The notes: a model not told the origin generated them from the sequence alone. 64,000 nucleotides of DNA from Arthrobacter sp. efr-133-TYG-118 (GCF_030209755.1 NZ_JARVRH010000020.1:62001-126000), one strand, 5' to 3'. Positions 32,736 through 40,982 are shown, numbered from the stretch's first letter. Translations and numbers: made by a program.

Positions 32736-33773
32736 ATGGAATCCGCGGAACCAGTGCATCGGGCCCTAGGCCGTACGCAGCGTGTAACGGCGGCGATGGT
32801 GGCCTCTATGGCAGGGGTCTCGACTGCGACGGTGTCCCTGGTTGCCAACGGCAAAACCCAGGGCAGAGTGTCCGAAGACAACATTTCACGGGTCCGCCAG
32901 GCTATCGCCGAACTCGGCTACGTGGTGGATGGCATCGGCAGTTCTTTGGCCAAGGGCGTGAGCTCGATTGTGATCCTTGTGGCGCCGGACATTTCCAACC
33001 CCTTTTTCGCCAAGGTCATCGCGGGAGTCCGGGAATCGCTCGGCTCCGAGTACCAACTGCTGCTCTCCGTGACCGACGCCGGTGAGTTTCCCCGTGCGGA
33101 GGACGTCCGAAAGCTCCTGGCCCTTCGTCCCGCCGGCCTGCTGGTGGATGCGCCCAACGCAAGCTTCCTGGAAGATCTTTCGGTTGCCGGGCCGCTCGTC
33201 ATTCTCGATGCGCCGGGCCTCGAAGCCTATGCTCCGTCCGTCAACCTCGACGTCGCCCATGGCGCCCGTGAATTGGCCGCGCACCTTGCTGCCTCCGGGC
33301 ACAAGCGAGTTGCCTACGTGGACAGCGTGACCGGTACGGCCACCTTCGAGGTGCGCCGGGTGGCGTTCCTTGATGAAGCCAATTCCTGCGGTATTTCCGT
33401 CGAGGATGCGCACATTATCAGCACCACGATCGACGTCGGCGCTGCCGCGGCTGCCTTCGCCGCCGCGTGGCCGGACTGGCAGCGCGCTGGGGTCACCGCC
33501 GTCGTTTGCGGAACTGACACTCACGCCTACGGCGTGTTGCAGGAGGCCCGAGTGGCCGGGGTCCGGATTCCGGAGGAACTCGCCGTTGCCGGCTTCGATG
33601 ACCTGCCGTATTCGGCCACGAGCAACCCGAGCCTGACCAGTGTTCATTTGCCGGCCACGCCGCTGGGACTTAAGGCCGGCGAACAACTCCGGGGACTGAT
33701 GGAGGGTCGTCAGCTGGAACAGCCGCAACTGACGCTCGAGAGCTTCTTGGTGGTGCGCGGCTCCACGGGTTAG
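32736..33773 (+). CDS. LacI family regulator of the nucleoside/ribose operon
   Basis: A 345-residue LacI/GalR regulator. VTAAMVASMAGVSTATVSLV, then ISRVRQAIAELGYVVD form the N-terminal HTH and hinge; the rest is a periplasmic-binding-protein-like sensor (ISNPFFAKVIAGVRE, VAGFDDLPYSATSNPSLTSV). It is divergent from the nucleoside hydrolase operon with two LacI-type palindromes between them, so it most likely represses that operon and itself in the absence of a nucleoside or ribose signal. Confidence 0.9.
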   Translation: MESAEPVHRALGRTQRVTAAMVASMAGVSTATVSLVANGKTQGRVSEDNISRVRQAIAELGYVVDGIGSSLAKGVSSIVILVAPDISNPFFAKVIAGVRESLGSEYQLLLSVTDAGEFPRAEDVRKLLALRPAGLLVDAPNASFLEDLSVAGPLVILDAPGLEAYAPSVNLDVAHGARELAAHLAASGHKRVAYVDSVTGTATFEVRRVAFLDEANSCGISVEDAHIISTTIDVGAAAAAFAAAWPDWQRAGVTAVVCGTDTHAYGVLQEARVAGVRIPEELAVAGFDDLPYSATSNPSLTSVHLPATPLGLKAGEQLRGLMEGRQLEQPQLTLESFLVVRGSTG

Positions 33774-33790
33774 GTTTCCCCGTCGATTGC

Positions 33791-33849
33791 TCCCCACCGG
33801 CTCCCAGCCTTCGCAAGCTCCGGCCGGGGCCCTCGCCGGCGTGGGCCCC
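33791..33849. repeat. ~58-bp dispersed repeat, copy B
   Basis: Same ordered blocks as copy A (TCCCCACC, TCGCAAGCTC, GGCGTGGGCCC), located 17 bases after the lacI-family stop. The regulator gene is thus flanked by both copies in the same orientation. Confidence 0.65.
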
Positions 33850-33851
33850 TC

Positions 33852-33881
33852 AGTGTCGCTTTGAGGCTTGGAAACGACACT
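33852..33881. terminator. Hairpin between convergent lacI-type and lysE-type genes
   Basis: AGTGTCG (33852-33858) pairs with CGACACT (33875-33881), with partly paired CTT/AAA inside. It has the same TGTCG...CGACA core as the hairpin at 19801-19842, which also separates convergent genes. Confidence 0.5.
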
Positions 33882-33904
33882 TGCTCGGCAGTCGGATTGC
33901 TGGC

Positions 33905-34531
33905 CTAGTGGATGACGGCGAGTAGAACGCCCACGGACATGAACAGCACGCCGAAAGTGCGGTTCAGGACCTTTTGCCCGTGCTCGTTGTGCGTGAACCG
34001 TTGGAATGACCGGGCGGCCAAAGCGAAGAAGAACCACATGACGCAGATGTCGATGAAGACGATCGTGCTGCTGAGGACCAGATACTGCGGAATCAGGGGC
34101 TGCTCGGGACGGATGAATTGCGGCATGAAGGCCAGGAAGAAAACGATCGCCTTGGGGTTGAGCAAGTTGACCCAAACGCCTCGCTGGAACATGGACCACG
34201 CTGGCTCGTTCCGCCGGGCCTCCACTTTTTCCTTGTCCAGGTCCGGCCGGTGTAGGAACTGCCGGATGCCCATGTACACCAGATATGCCGCCCCCGTGTA
34301 GCGGATCACGTTGAAGACCACAGGCGAGCTCGAGACCAGAACACCTACCCCGAGAGCCACGATCAGGATATGGATGATCAGTGCCGCCTGTTGGCCCAGG
34401 ACTCCCCAGATGGAGCGGCGGAATCCGGAGTTGAGCGAGTTGCTCATCGTGGAGATGGCGCCTGCACCGGGAGTGAAACTGATCAGGGTGCCGGCGCCTA
34501 CCAGGGCCAGCCAAAGCGAAATTTGCACCAA
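33905..34531 (-). CDS. LysE/RhtB family amino-acid exporter
   Basis: A 208-residue membrane protein with about six hydrophobic segments. GAGTLISFTPGAGAISTMSN with the conserved TPGA motif near residue 20 and GVWVNLLNPKAIVFFLAF around 119-136 identify the LysE/RhtB superfamily, which exports basic amino acids, homoserine or threonine. The start is TTG (34531) or the next codon GTG (34528). The substrate cannot be told from sequence. Confidence 0.87.
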   Translation of the reverse strand: MVQISLWLALVGAGTLISFTPGAGAISTMSNSLNSGFRRSIWGVLGQQAALIIHILIVALGVGVLVSSSPVVFNVIRYTGAAYLVYMGIRQFLHRPDLDKEKVEARRNEPAWSMFQRGVWVNLLNPKAIVFFLAFMPQFIRPEQPLIPQYLVLSSTIVFIDICVMWFFFALAARSFQRFTHNEHGQKVLNRTFGVLFMSVGVLLAVIH

Positions 34532-34571
34532 TCCAGCTTATGCCCGCGGGACGCACCGCCCGGACGAGTGG

Positions 34572-34970
34572 TTACCAGAGCGTCTCCACCAACGGGAAGT
34601 TATGGAATTCCTGATCGGCCGTGATAACCACCATGGATTCCACAATGGCTTGCGCAGCGATCAGCCTGTCGAAAGGATCCCGATGTTTCCAATCGAGGTG
34701 CCCGGCCGCAAGCGCATGGACACTCCGAATGGACAGCTCCTCGTCACACAGCTCGGCGACGTGCCGGGAATAACCCAGAAGCAGCCCGTCCAAACCGGTG
34801 AGTTTACCTAGCTTGTGCTTGTAGCCGATCTCGTATGCACTCGCGGAGGATGCGACGAGACGGTTGTCGAATGACTGGATTGTACGTCTCGCCTTGGGTG
34901 AGAGCTTCCGGGGTTCCGTTAGAGCCCAAATCAGGGCATGTGTGTCGAGGAGATAAAGGGTGCTTCCCAT
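34572..34970 (-). CDS. PIN-domain toxin
   Basis: A 132-residue PIN-domain ribonuclease-like toxin. The acidic metal-binding set is visible: D9 in LLDTHALIW, E47 in SAYEIGYK, D98/D101 in HRDPFDRLIAAQA, and D119 in ITADQEF. It matches the VapC-like PIN proteins that pair with Phd/YefM antitoxins. Its start overlaps the antitoxin gene by 40 bases, which makes translation dependent on the antitoxin reading. RNA target unknown. Confidence 0.88.
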   Translation of the reverse strand: MGSTLYLLDTHALIWALTEPRKLSPKARRTIQSFDNRLVASSASAYEIGYKHKLGKLTGLDGLLLGYSRHVAELCDEELSIRSVHALAAGHLDWKHRDPFDRLIAAQAIVESMVVITADQEFHNFPLVETLW

Positions 34971-35182
34971 AGCGCAAGATCCTCCTCATCCATGGGCTCG
35001 AGGAAGTTGTCCGGAAGTTGTCCCTTGACGAATCCAAGTCGGCGCTTGGTAGGTCGTTCTATCTTCACGAGCCGTGCGACAGGTTTGCCGGCCTTGGCGA
35101 TAACCACATCTTCGCCCCGTTCAACCTTGTTGAGGAGTTCAGAAAGGCGGGTCTTTGCCTCCTGGACGTTGTACTGTGCCAT
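34931..35182 (-). CDS. Phd/YefM family antitoxin
   Basis: An 83-residue antitoxin. The N-terminal DNA-binding half (MAQYNVQEAKTRLSELLN, then ERGEDVVIAKAGKPVARL) is typical of Phd/YefM; the acidic C-terminus would wrap the PIN toxin. The ATG at 35182 is directly preceded by a 24-bp palindrome and by no SD, suggesting a leaderless transcript and autoregulation. Longer frames upstream are not supported. Confidence 0.88.
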   Translation of the reverse strand: MAQYNVQEAKTRLSELLNKVERGEDVVIAKAGKPVARLVKIERPTKRRLGFVKGQLPDNFLEPMDEEDLALWEAPFISSTHMP

Positions 35183-35206
35183 GTTGACCAAGTCTAGTTG
35201 GTCAAC
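35183..35206. promoter_or_regulatory. Toxin-antitoxin operator palindrome
   Basis: GTTGACCAA (35183-35191) and TTGGTCAAC (35198-35206) are perfect 9-bp arms separated by GTCTAG. It abuts the antitoxin ATG. On the minus strand TAGACT 9 bases upstream of the ATG could be a -10 box for a leaderless mRNA, with a weak TTACGT 17 bases further; Phd-type binding here would block transcription. Confidence 0.7.
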
Positions 35207-35264
35207 CCATCCGACGTAAGGCTCAGTGGCACTGTGGATGCTTCTGGCCCACGGCCGACGGCGC

Positions 35265-35726
35265 TCAGGCACACTTGCCAAACCTCGAATGCACCCAGTG
35301 AAGCATCGTCTCCGGGAGATCGTCGCCACCTAAATATTGGTCGAAATAAGAGTGCGGGCCATTGGACATGTATCCGGTCTCGTCGATGCCAAAATGGCCG
35401 ATCATGTGAAGCCCGCGCTCCTCGGCAATATCCTTGAGTTTCTTCGCTTCCTGGAGGATTGGCTGCTCATCGTAATAATCGTCCTCGGCCCAGATTCCGG
35501 CGTGCGCGATCGCAAAATACGTAGAGCCCTCGAGATCCAGATCTTCCAGGATGGCGTCCTGGAATGGATTCAGGCTGCCTTCAAAGGACTCCGTGACTAC
35601 CCGGATGCTTTCCAGCTGCATCTCGGCGTCGAGGCCGATCACTACGAGTCTTGGGTAGAGCTTTTCTTCTTGGTCGATGAGAGGGCGGGCGAGAATCTGT
35701 AGGTCAAAGCCTGCTTGAATGATCAT
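35265..35726 (-). CDS. Hypothetical protein, possible degenerate RadC/JAB-like domain
   Basis: A 153-residue protein. The order LVVIGLDAEMQLESIRVV, then NPFQDAILEDLDLEGS, STYFAIAHAG, AKKLKDIAEERGLHMIGHF and TGYMS resembles a RadC-type JAB/MPN domain (strand, helix, AHNHPSG loop, helix, DHIII strand, S). Here the metal site is degraded: AHAGIWAEDD replaces HNHPSG and GHFGI replaces DHIII. The similarity is weak and was seen by eye only. It is transcribed toward the toxin-antitoxin pair but separated by 82 bases and an operator. Confidence 0.4.
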   Translation of the reverse strand: MIIQAGFDLQILARPLIDQEEKLYPRLVVIGLDAEMQLESIRVVTESFEGSLNPFQDAILEDLDLEGSTYFAIAHAGIWAEDDYYDEQPILQEAKKLKDIAEERGLHMIGHFGIDETGYMSNGPHSYFDQYLGGDDLPETMLHWVHSRFGKCA

Positions 35727-35774
35727 GGTTTGAGGCTATTCACCGCCGCGGGCCGCCGACAGAGACCACTTTGC

Positions 35775-37028
35775 CTATGTGGACAACTGCCCCAGCTTGG
35801 CCGCCTTCACCAGGAGATATTGCCGCTCCTGCAGGCTCCCCGTTTTCCTTGCCGCGGCGAGAAAGCACTCCCTGGCGGCCGCAAGGTCACCGGACATTTC
35901 GAGTAAGTGCCCGCGAACGGCGTCGAGCCTGTGCCACCTTTTCAACTCGACATCAAGCCCATCCAGCAGCTCAAGGGCCACCTGCGGCCCTTCAACCATT
36001 GCCACGGCAACTGCCCGGTTCAGTGCCACCACCGGGCTTGGGGCCATGGCTTCGAGGACCGTGTACAACGCCAGGATCTGTGGCCAGTCGGTCTGCTCCG
36101 CGGAGGCCGCCTCGGCATGGACCGCCGCGATCGCGGCCTGCAGCTGGTAGGGTCCCGGACGCTCAATCCCCAGCACGGCCGACAAGAGTTCAAGGCCCTC
36201 GGCGATCTGCGTCGTGTCCCACAGCCGGCGATCCTGCTCGGCTAGCGGCACCAGCATCCCGTCCGGGAGGGACCTCGCCCGGCGTCGTGCATCCGTAAGG
36301 AGCATGAGGGCCAGCAGTCCGCCCACCTCACGCTCGCCCGGGAGCAGGACGCGCAGGAGCCGCGTGAGGCGGATGGCCTCCGCCGTGAGGTCTTCGCGCT
36401 GCATGGAGGGCCCGGAACTCGCCGCGTAGCCCTCGTTGAAGATCAGGTATAGGACGTGGAGTACGACGCCGAGCCGGGCCTTTCGCTCGGCCGTTTCCGG
36501 GAGCTCGAAATGGGCTCCGGCCTTCTTGATGCTCTGCTTGGCCCGGCTGATCCTCTGGCCCATGGTGGCCTCCGGGACAAAGAACGCGCTGGCGATTTCC
36601 GCCGTCGTGAGCCCTCCGACTGCCCGCAAAGTCAGTGCCAGCTGCGAGGGTGCTGAGAGGGCAGGGTGGCAGCACAGGAAAAGGAGGGTGAGGGTATCTT
36701 CCGCAAACCCGTCCGTTTCACTGAGCGAAGAAGGCTCCTCGCGAGGCGGCGGTTCCATGGCTGCTGCGCGTTGTTCGCGTGCCTGTCTGGCACTTTCGCT
36801 GCGCCAGTAGTCCACCAACCGCCGTGTGGCGACCGTGAGTAGCCAGGATCTGGGGTTGTCCGGGACCCCGGAGACCGGCCATTGCAACGCTGCCTCGAGT
36901 AGTGCCTCCTGGACGGCATCCTCGCACTCGGCGAATTGGCCGTACCTGCGGACGAGCACGCCAAGGACCTGCGGCGCAAGCGTGCGCAGCAGGTCCTCGA
37001 CCGTGGATTCACCGGAAGGCTCGGCCAA
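35775..37028 (-). CDS. ECF42-type RNA polymerase sigma factor
   Basis: A 417-residue extracytoplasmic-function sigma factor with the large C-terminal extension of group ECF42. Sigma region 2 is visible as YGQFAECEDAVQEALLEAAL and WLLTVATRRLVDYWRS, region 4 as LTTAEIASAFFVPEATMGQR; residues ~190-417 form the helical TPR-like extension (LYLIFNEGYAAS, AVAMVEGPQVALELLDGL). No anti-sigma gene is present; regulation is thought to act through the extension. It follows the DGPF gene by 3 bases. Confidence 0.9.
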   Translation of the reverse strand: MAEPSGESTVEDLLRTLAPQVLGVLVRRYGQFAECEDAVQEALLEAALQWPVSGVPDNPRSWLLTVATRRLVDYWRSESARQAREQRAAAMEPPPREEPSSLSETDGFAEDTLTLLFLCCHPALSAPSQLALTLRAVGGLTTAEIASAFFVPEATMGQRISRAKQSIKKAGAHFELPETAERKARLGVVLHVLYLIFNEGYAASSGPSMQREDLTAEAIRLTRLLRVLLPGEREVGGLLALMLLTDARRRARSLPDGMLVPLAEQDRRLWDTTQIAEGLELLSAVLGIERPGPYQLQAAIAAVHAEAASAEQTDWPQILALYTVLEAMAPSPVVALNRAVAVAMVEGPQVALELLDGLDVELKRWHRLDAVRGHLLEMSGDLAAARECFLAAARKTGSLQERQYLLVKAAKLGQLST

Positions 37029-37031
37029 GAG

Positions 37032-37391
37032 CTAGACCTCCGGTGGTGCGTCCTGGACGCGGCGAAGCTCCACAACCGGCGCGTACTTCACGATGCTGGA
37101 ACAGATTTCCACGGCCCGTTCCTCGCTCGCGACGTCCACCACCCAGTAGCCGATGAGGGATTCCTTGGCCTCGGCGAAAGGCCCATCGGTGGTGATGACC
37201 CCGTTGTCCGTCTGCTTGACCAGCTTGGCCGTGCCTGGGTCAGCCAGTCCCGCGTTGAAAACCATCTCGCCTGAATCGCTGAGATCCTTGTCGATCTGGA
37301 TCATGAAGCCGATCATTTCCCTGATCCATTCGGGATCGGCGGTTTCCATCATGCCCTCGGCAGAACCAAACATCATGATCATGTATTTCAT
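37032..37391 (-). CDS. YCII/DGPF domain protein
   Basis: A 119-residue protein with the hallmark TTDGPFAEAKESLIGYWVV of the DGPF branch of the YCII family; the ferredoxin-like fold of YCII may bind small substrates. ATG 37391 was chosen because AAGGAG lies 6 bases upstream. DGPF genes are the usual partners and targets of ECF42 sigma factors, and here the two are adjacent and co-directional. Confidence 0.88.
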   Translation of the reverse strand: MKYMIMMFGSAEGMMETADPEWIREMIGFMIQIDKDLSDSGEMVFNAGLADPGTAKLVKQTDNGVITTDGPFAEAKESLIGYWVVDVASEERAVEICSSIVKYAPVVELRRVQDAPPEV

Positions 37392-37503
37392 CTCGAACTC
37401 CTTATCAGGGCGCTCCGTGTGGGCGCTTTCGTTCATGGGTCGGAACTACAGGGCGGTTTTCGACATGGTTGATGGAAAATCCCGAAAAACTATTCGCGGA
37501 CGA

Positions 37504-38319
37504 CTACGCCCGCGCGATGACTTCCCCGTTCGGGATCAGGAAGAAGCCATCATCCGTGGACCCCCAGCGGTGCCAACCGGCGGCGATCCGGGCCAGGTCA
37601 GCCTCGTTGGCCAGACCGTATTCCAGCGCCTGCTCGGCAAAGGCGGAGTGCAAGACGCGTTCGCTCCACACCCGCGATTGCCAACGGCGCTGCTGCGCGG
37701 TGGCGTACAGCCAGTTGCTGCTGGAGGGCGCGACGTCGGTGAAGCCCGCCTGCTGCGCCCAGGATACGAGCCGCCGCCCGGCGTCGGGCTCTGCACCATT
37801 CCGTCGGGCGATCTTCTGGTAGAGCTCCATCCAGTCGTCGAGTTCGCGGACCTCCGGATACCAGCTCATGCCGTGAAAATCGGCGTCGCGCACAGCCACG
37901 ATGGCGCCGGGTTTGGCCACGCGCCGCATTTCGCGCAACGCGGCCACGGGGTCGGTCAGGTGCTGCAGGACTTGGTGGGCGTGGACGAGGTCGAAGGTCT
38001 CGTCCTCGAAGTCCAGATCGTAGATGTTACCGGTCACGAATTCCACGTTTTCCACACCCCGTTCGGCCGCGAGCGACGCAGCCTGGGCCACGATGTCGGC
38101 GGAACGGTCGAGCCCGACTACCTTCGCGGGAGCCACCAACTCCGCGAAGTCGCAGGTGATGCTCCCAGGTCCGCAGCCGACGTCGAGCACTGATGTCCCG
38201 GCGGTGAGATGCGGGATGACAAACGCGGCAGAGTTCTCGGCTGTGCGGGAGGCGTGGGCGCGTACGACGGACTCGTGGTGGCCGTGTGTGTAGACGTCTT
38301 CAGGCTTCTGCTCGTTCAT
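37504..38319 (-). CDS. SAM-dependent methyltransferase
   Basis: A 271-residue class I methyltransferase. Motif I is VLDVGCGPGSITCDFAEL (about 44-61), motif II FVTGNIYDLDFED, and FDLVHAHQVLQHLTDPVAAL with MRRVAKPGAIVAV complete the Rossmann core. The C-terminal ~90 residues are a cap typical of small-molecule methyltransferases. Substrate unknown. No operon partner; it lies upstream of the DGPF/ECF42 pair with a 112-base gap that should contain their promoter. Confidence 0.85.
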   Translation of the reverse strand: MNEQKPEDVYTHGHHESVVRAHASRTAENSAAFVIPHLTAGTSVLDVGCGPGSITCDFAELVAPAKVVGLDRSADIVAQAASLAAERGVENVEFVTGNIYDLDFEDETFDLVHAHQVLQHLTDPVAALREMRRVAKPGAIVAVRDADFHGMSWYPEVRELDDWMELYQKIARRNGAEPDAGRRLVSWAQQAGFTDVAPSSSNWLYATAQQRRWQSRVWSERVLHSAFAEQALEYGLANEADLARIAAGWHRWGSTDDGFFLIPNGEVIARA

Positions 38320-38418
38320 AGGGAAACGCTACCCCGATGGGGTGGAAAGCGGGCGGAACTGCTCAATGACTCTTCGACGAAATATGTTACCTAAAAGGCA
38401 TCAGCTGTTGCATGATAG

Positions 38419-38700
38419 ATGAGCCCGCAGCTAACGCCGGAAGAAGTCATGTCGGCAGCGGAACGGATCGTTGCGGCCTATTCGGCCATGGACGAGGACG
38501 CATATTTCGGCTCATTCGATCCGCAGGCCACCTTCCTATTCCACGCGACCCCCGAACGGCTCAACAGCCGGGACGACTACGAAGAGCAGTGGCGCACCTG
38601 GGTGTCCGAAGGCTGGAAAGTGATCGGCTGCCAGGCCGCACAGCTACGCAGCGATCAAAAAACCGGCCGCGAGGAAGAAGCAACGAACCCCGTGCATTAA
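38419..38700 (+). pseudogene. Truncated SnoaL/NTF2-like protein
   Basis: A 93-residue frame whose first ~73 residues look like a SnoaL-type NTF2-fold protein (AAYSAMDEDAYFGSFDPQAT, then FLFHATPERLNSRDDY and WVSEGWKVIGC). Family members need about 40 further residues of beta-sheet; instead the frame runs into AQLRSDQKTGREEEATNPVH and stops. It appears to be a 3'-deleted remnant. AAGAAGCAA (38675) and TTGCTTCTT (38714) arms straddle the end and may mark the junction or a terminator. Confidence 0.6.
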
Positions 38701-38754
38701 TGACCCCTGGGCATTGCTTCTTGCCCCGCGCGGATTTTGGCTGCTTGTATTAGA

Positions 38755-38806
38755 CCCCCGACCCCACCACAATGGACCCATGGCCGCAGCGTGGTGGGGT
38801 CGGGGG
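38755..38806 (+). promoter_or_regulatory. 16-bp inverted repeat around the start of a membrane-protein gene
   Basis: CCCCCGACCCCACCAC (38755-38770) and GTGGTGGGGTCGGGGG (38791-38806) are perfect arms with a 20-base loop that contains the likely ATG (38780). Folded in mRNA it would present or block the start codon. No SD is seen. Confidence 0.6.
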
Positions 38807-39622
38807 GCGCAACTGGGGCGCGGATCGGGCCTCGGCGGGCTGCGTGACGGACCATCCCCGGACGCCTTGCGTCGCCCGTTCTTCATTGCGGCAGCGGCCG
38901 TCTTCGCCGTCGTCGTCCTGGCTGAAATCGGCTTGTCGATCCTCCTCGGAGGGACCGCCGTCGAGCCTGTTTCCCCCGACCAAGCGGACAAGCTCGGCGT
39001 TCCTATTGATGTCTTCCTCAAGACCCAGCGCGCGTCAGCTGCGCCGCCGGGCGCTGGAATCGGTTTCCTTGCGTTCCTGGACGGGCTGTTGCTGTTCACC
39101 GTGGTGATGCTTGGGCTCAGCCTGATCATGGACCTCAGGGTTTACGGGCGGGTTCAAGGCATCGTTACCTTGATTGTCACGTTTCTCTGGGTGGTGGGGG
39201 CGTTCTTCACAGCCCTCCTGGCGTTGGCAAAGCTGTTCCTGATGTTCGGCCTGTTCGTGGCCGCACCCTTCGGGACCATTGCCTACCTGGCGTTATGGGG
39301 GAGTTTTCCCACGAGCCAGGCGGCGGCCATCCTCGCCCTTTTGCTGCTGCTGAAGATCGTCTTCGCAGTGCTGCTGGTCTTGAGCCAGCCGAAGTTCCTG
39401 AAGGTCACCGGGCTCGTGGTGCTGCTTCTGGTATCGGTCCTCCTGCAGCTTGTTCTTGGCCTCATTCACGGATTCCTTCCCGGCCCGCTCGTGTCCATCG
39501 GGGACCAGTTCTGGGCGCTCATTACCGTGGTGGTTGCCTTGGTGTGGGCCCTCATCATGCTCATCGGATCCATACCGGCCATCATCAACGCACTGCGGGT
39601 CAGCGGCTCGGCGGGGGACTAA
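38780..39622 (+). CDS. Integral membrane protein of unknown function
   Basis: A 280-residue protein with about six to seven hydrophobic segments, beginning with FFIAAAAVFAVVVLAEIGL and including LLFTVVMLGLSLIMDL, AKLFLMFGLFVAAPFG, AAILALLLLLKIVFAVLLVL, TGLVVLLLVSVLLQLVL and a final VVVALVWALIMLIGSI. No family is recognised. The N-terminal ~35 residues are Gly/Arg-rich and their DNA forms part of a hairpin, so the start is uncertain. Two 30-bp direct repeats follow the stop. Confidence 0.7.
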   Translation: MAAAWWGRGAQLGRGSGLGGLRDGPSPDALRRPFFIAAAAVFAVVVLAEIGLSILLGGTAVEPVSPDQADKLGVPIDVFLKTQRASAAPPGAGIGFLAFLDGLLLFTVVMLGLSLIMDLRVYGRVQGIVTLIVTFLWVVGAFFTALLALAKLFLMFGLFVAAPFGTIAYLALWGSFPTSQAAAILALLLLLKIVFAVLLVLSQPKFLKVTGLVVLLLVSVLLQLVLGLIHGFLPGPLVSIGDQFWALITVVVALVWALIMLIGSIPAIINALRVSGSAGD

Positions 39623-39684
39623 GGTGAGCGAGCGTTGGGGGGAGCGCGGCGATAGGTGAGCGAGCGTTGGGGGGGAGCGCGGCG
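39622..39684 (+). repeat. Two tandem copies of a ~31-bp repeat
   Basis: AGGTGAGCGAGCGTTGGGGG plus GAGCGCGGCG occurs at 39622-39651 and again at 39654-39684 (one extra G), a 32-base period. It fills the short gap between the convergent membrane-protein and aminotransferase genes. A recent local duplication is likely. Confidence 0.85.
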
Positions 39685-39693
39685 GCGCCGGCC

Positions 39694-40920
39694 CTACTCC
39701 TGAGGCCGGTTCCGATAGGCGGCCAGGAAGGTTGCGATCCTACGCACGGCCTCCTCGATCTCGCGGACAGACGGCAGAATCACGAAGCGGAAGTGGTCCG
39801 GAGTTGGCCAGTTGAAGGCCGAGCCGTGGGAGACCAGGATTTTCTGGTCCTGCAGGAGGTCGAGGACGAATTTCTCGTCGCTCTCGATCGGGTAGACGTC
39901 AGGATCCAGCCGCGGGAACAAATACATGGCACCGGCCGCCGGAACGCAGCTCACGCCGGGGATCGCCGTGAGGAGCTTCAAGGCGAGATCCCGTTGTTCG
40001 CGGAGCCGGCCACCTGGCCTGATGAGTTCCTCGATGCTCTGGTAGCCACCCAGACAGGTTTGGATGGCGTGCTGTGCCGGAACATTGGAGCACAAACGGA
40101 GGGAAGCAAGCAGTTCCAGAGCCTCACGGTATTCGGCGGTAGCAGCATGCGGACCGGTCAGGGCGACCCAGCCGGCACGGTAACCGGGCATACGGTAAGC
40201 CTTGGAGAGGCCACTGAAGGTCAGGACGCAGATGTCGTCTGCCACGGAAGCCATGTGGATGTGCTGGGCGTCCTCGTAGCGGATCTTCTCGTAGATCTCG
40301 TCCGAGAACAGGACAAGATCATGCTTGCGGGCCAGCGCCGCGAACTGCTCCAGGATGTGGCGGGGATATACCGCACCCGTCGGGTTGTTCGGGTTGATGA
40401 TGACGATGGCCTTCGTGCGCTTGGTGATCTTCGCTTCGACGTCGGACATGTCCGGCCACCAGTTCTGGCCCTCATCGCAGAGATAGTGCACCGGCTTGCC
40501 GCCCGTGAGCGTCACGGTGGCCGTCCACAACGGATAGTCCGGAGCGGGAATGAGAACCTCGTCGCCGTTCTCCAAGAAGGCCTGCAGCGTCATGGAGATC
40601 AGTTCGCTGACGCCGTTGCCAATGAAGATATCCTCGACGCCGATATTCATCAGGTTCTTGGTCTGGTAATACTGGGAAATCGCGGTGCGAGCTGTGAAGA
40701 TGCCCTTGGAATCGCTGTACCCCTGGGCCCCGCGGAGGTGGTGGATCATGTCCACCACGACGGACTCCGGCGCCTCAAGTCCGAACGGCGCGGTGTCCCC
40801 AAGATTCATCTTGAGGATGCGGTGACCTTCGGCCTCCATGGTTTTGGCCGCTTGGAGGATGGGCCCACGGAGTTCATAGCGGACGTTCTGTAGTTTGCTG
40901 GAGTGCTGCATCGGACGCAT
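39694..40920 (-). CDS. Class I/II PLP aminotransferase, AlaA-like
   Basis: A 408-residue fold-type I aminotransferase. SKLQNVRYELRGPILQAA at the N-terminus, IGNGVSELISMTLQA, IINPNNPTGAVYP and the PLP lysine in FSGLSKAYRMPGYRAGW match the AlaA/AlaC alanine transaminases that link pyruvate/alanine with glutamate. Substrate is inferred from the subfamily look. An ATG at 40911 is an alternative start. It is downstream of the injection-system operon in the same direction, with a 62-base gap. Confidence 0.85.
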   Translation of the reverse strand: MRPMQHSSKLQNVRYELRGPILQAAKTMEAEGHRILKMNLGDTAPFGLEAPESVVVDMIHHLRGAQGYSDSKGIFTARTAISQYYQTKNLMNIGVEDIFIGNGVSELISMTLQAFLENGDEVLIPAPDYPLWTATVTLTGGKPVHYLCDEGQNWWPDMSDVEAKITKRTKAIVIINPNNPTGAVYPRHILEQFAALARKHDLVLFSDEIYEKIRYEDAQHIHMASVADDICVLTFSGLSKAYRMPGYRAGWVALTGPHAATAEYREALELLASLRLCSNVPAQHAIQTCLGGYQSIEELIRPGGRLREQRDLALKLLTAIPGVSCVPAAGAMYLFPRLDPDVYPIESDEKFVLDLLQDQKILVSHGSAFNWPTPDHFRFVILPSVREIEEAVRRIATFLAAYRNRPQE

Positions 40921-40982
40921 GGTTGATCATTTCATGAGCCGCACCGTTTCTGCACCGGATGACATGCAGGCGCAAGACCGCC

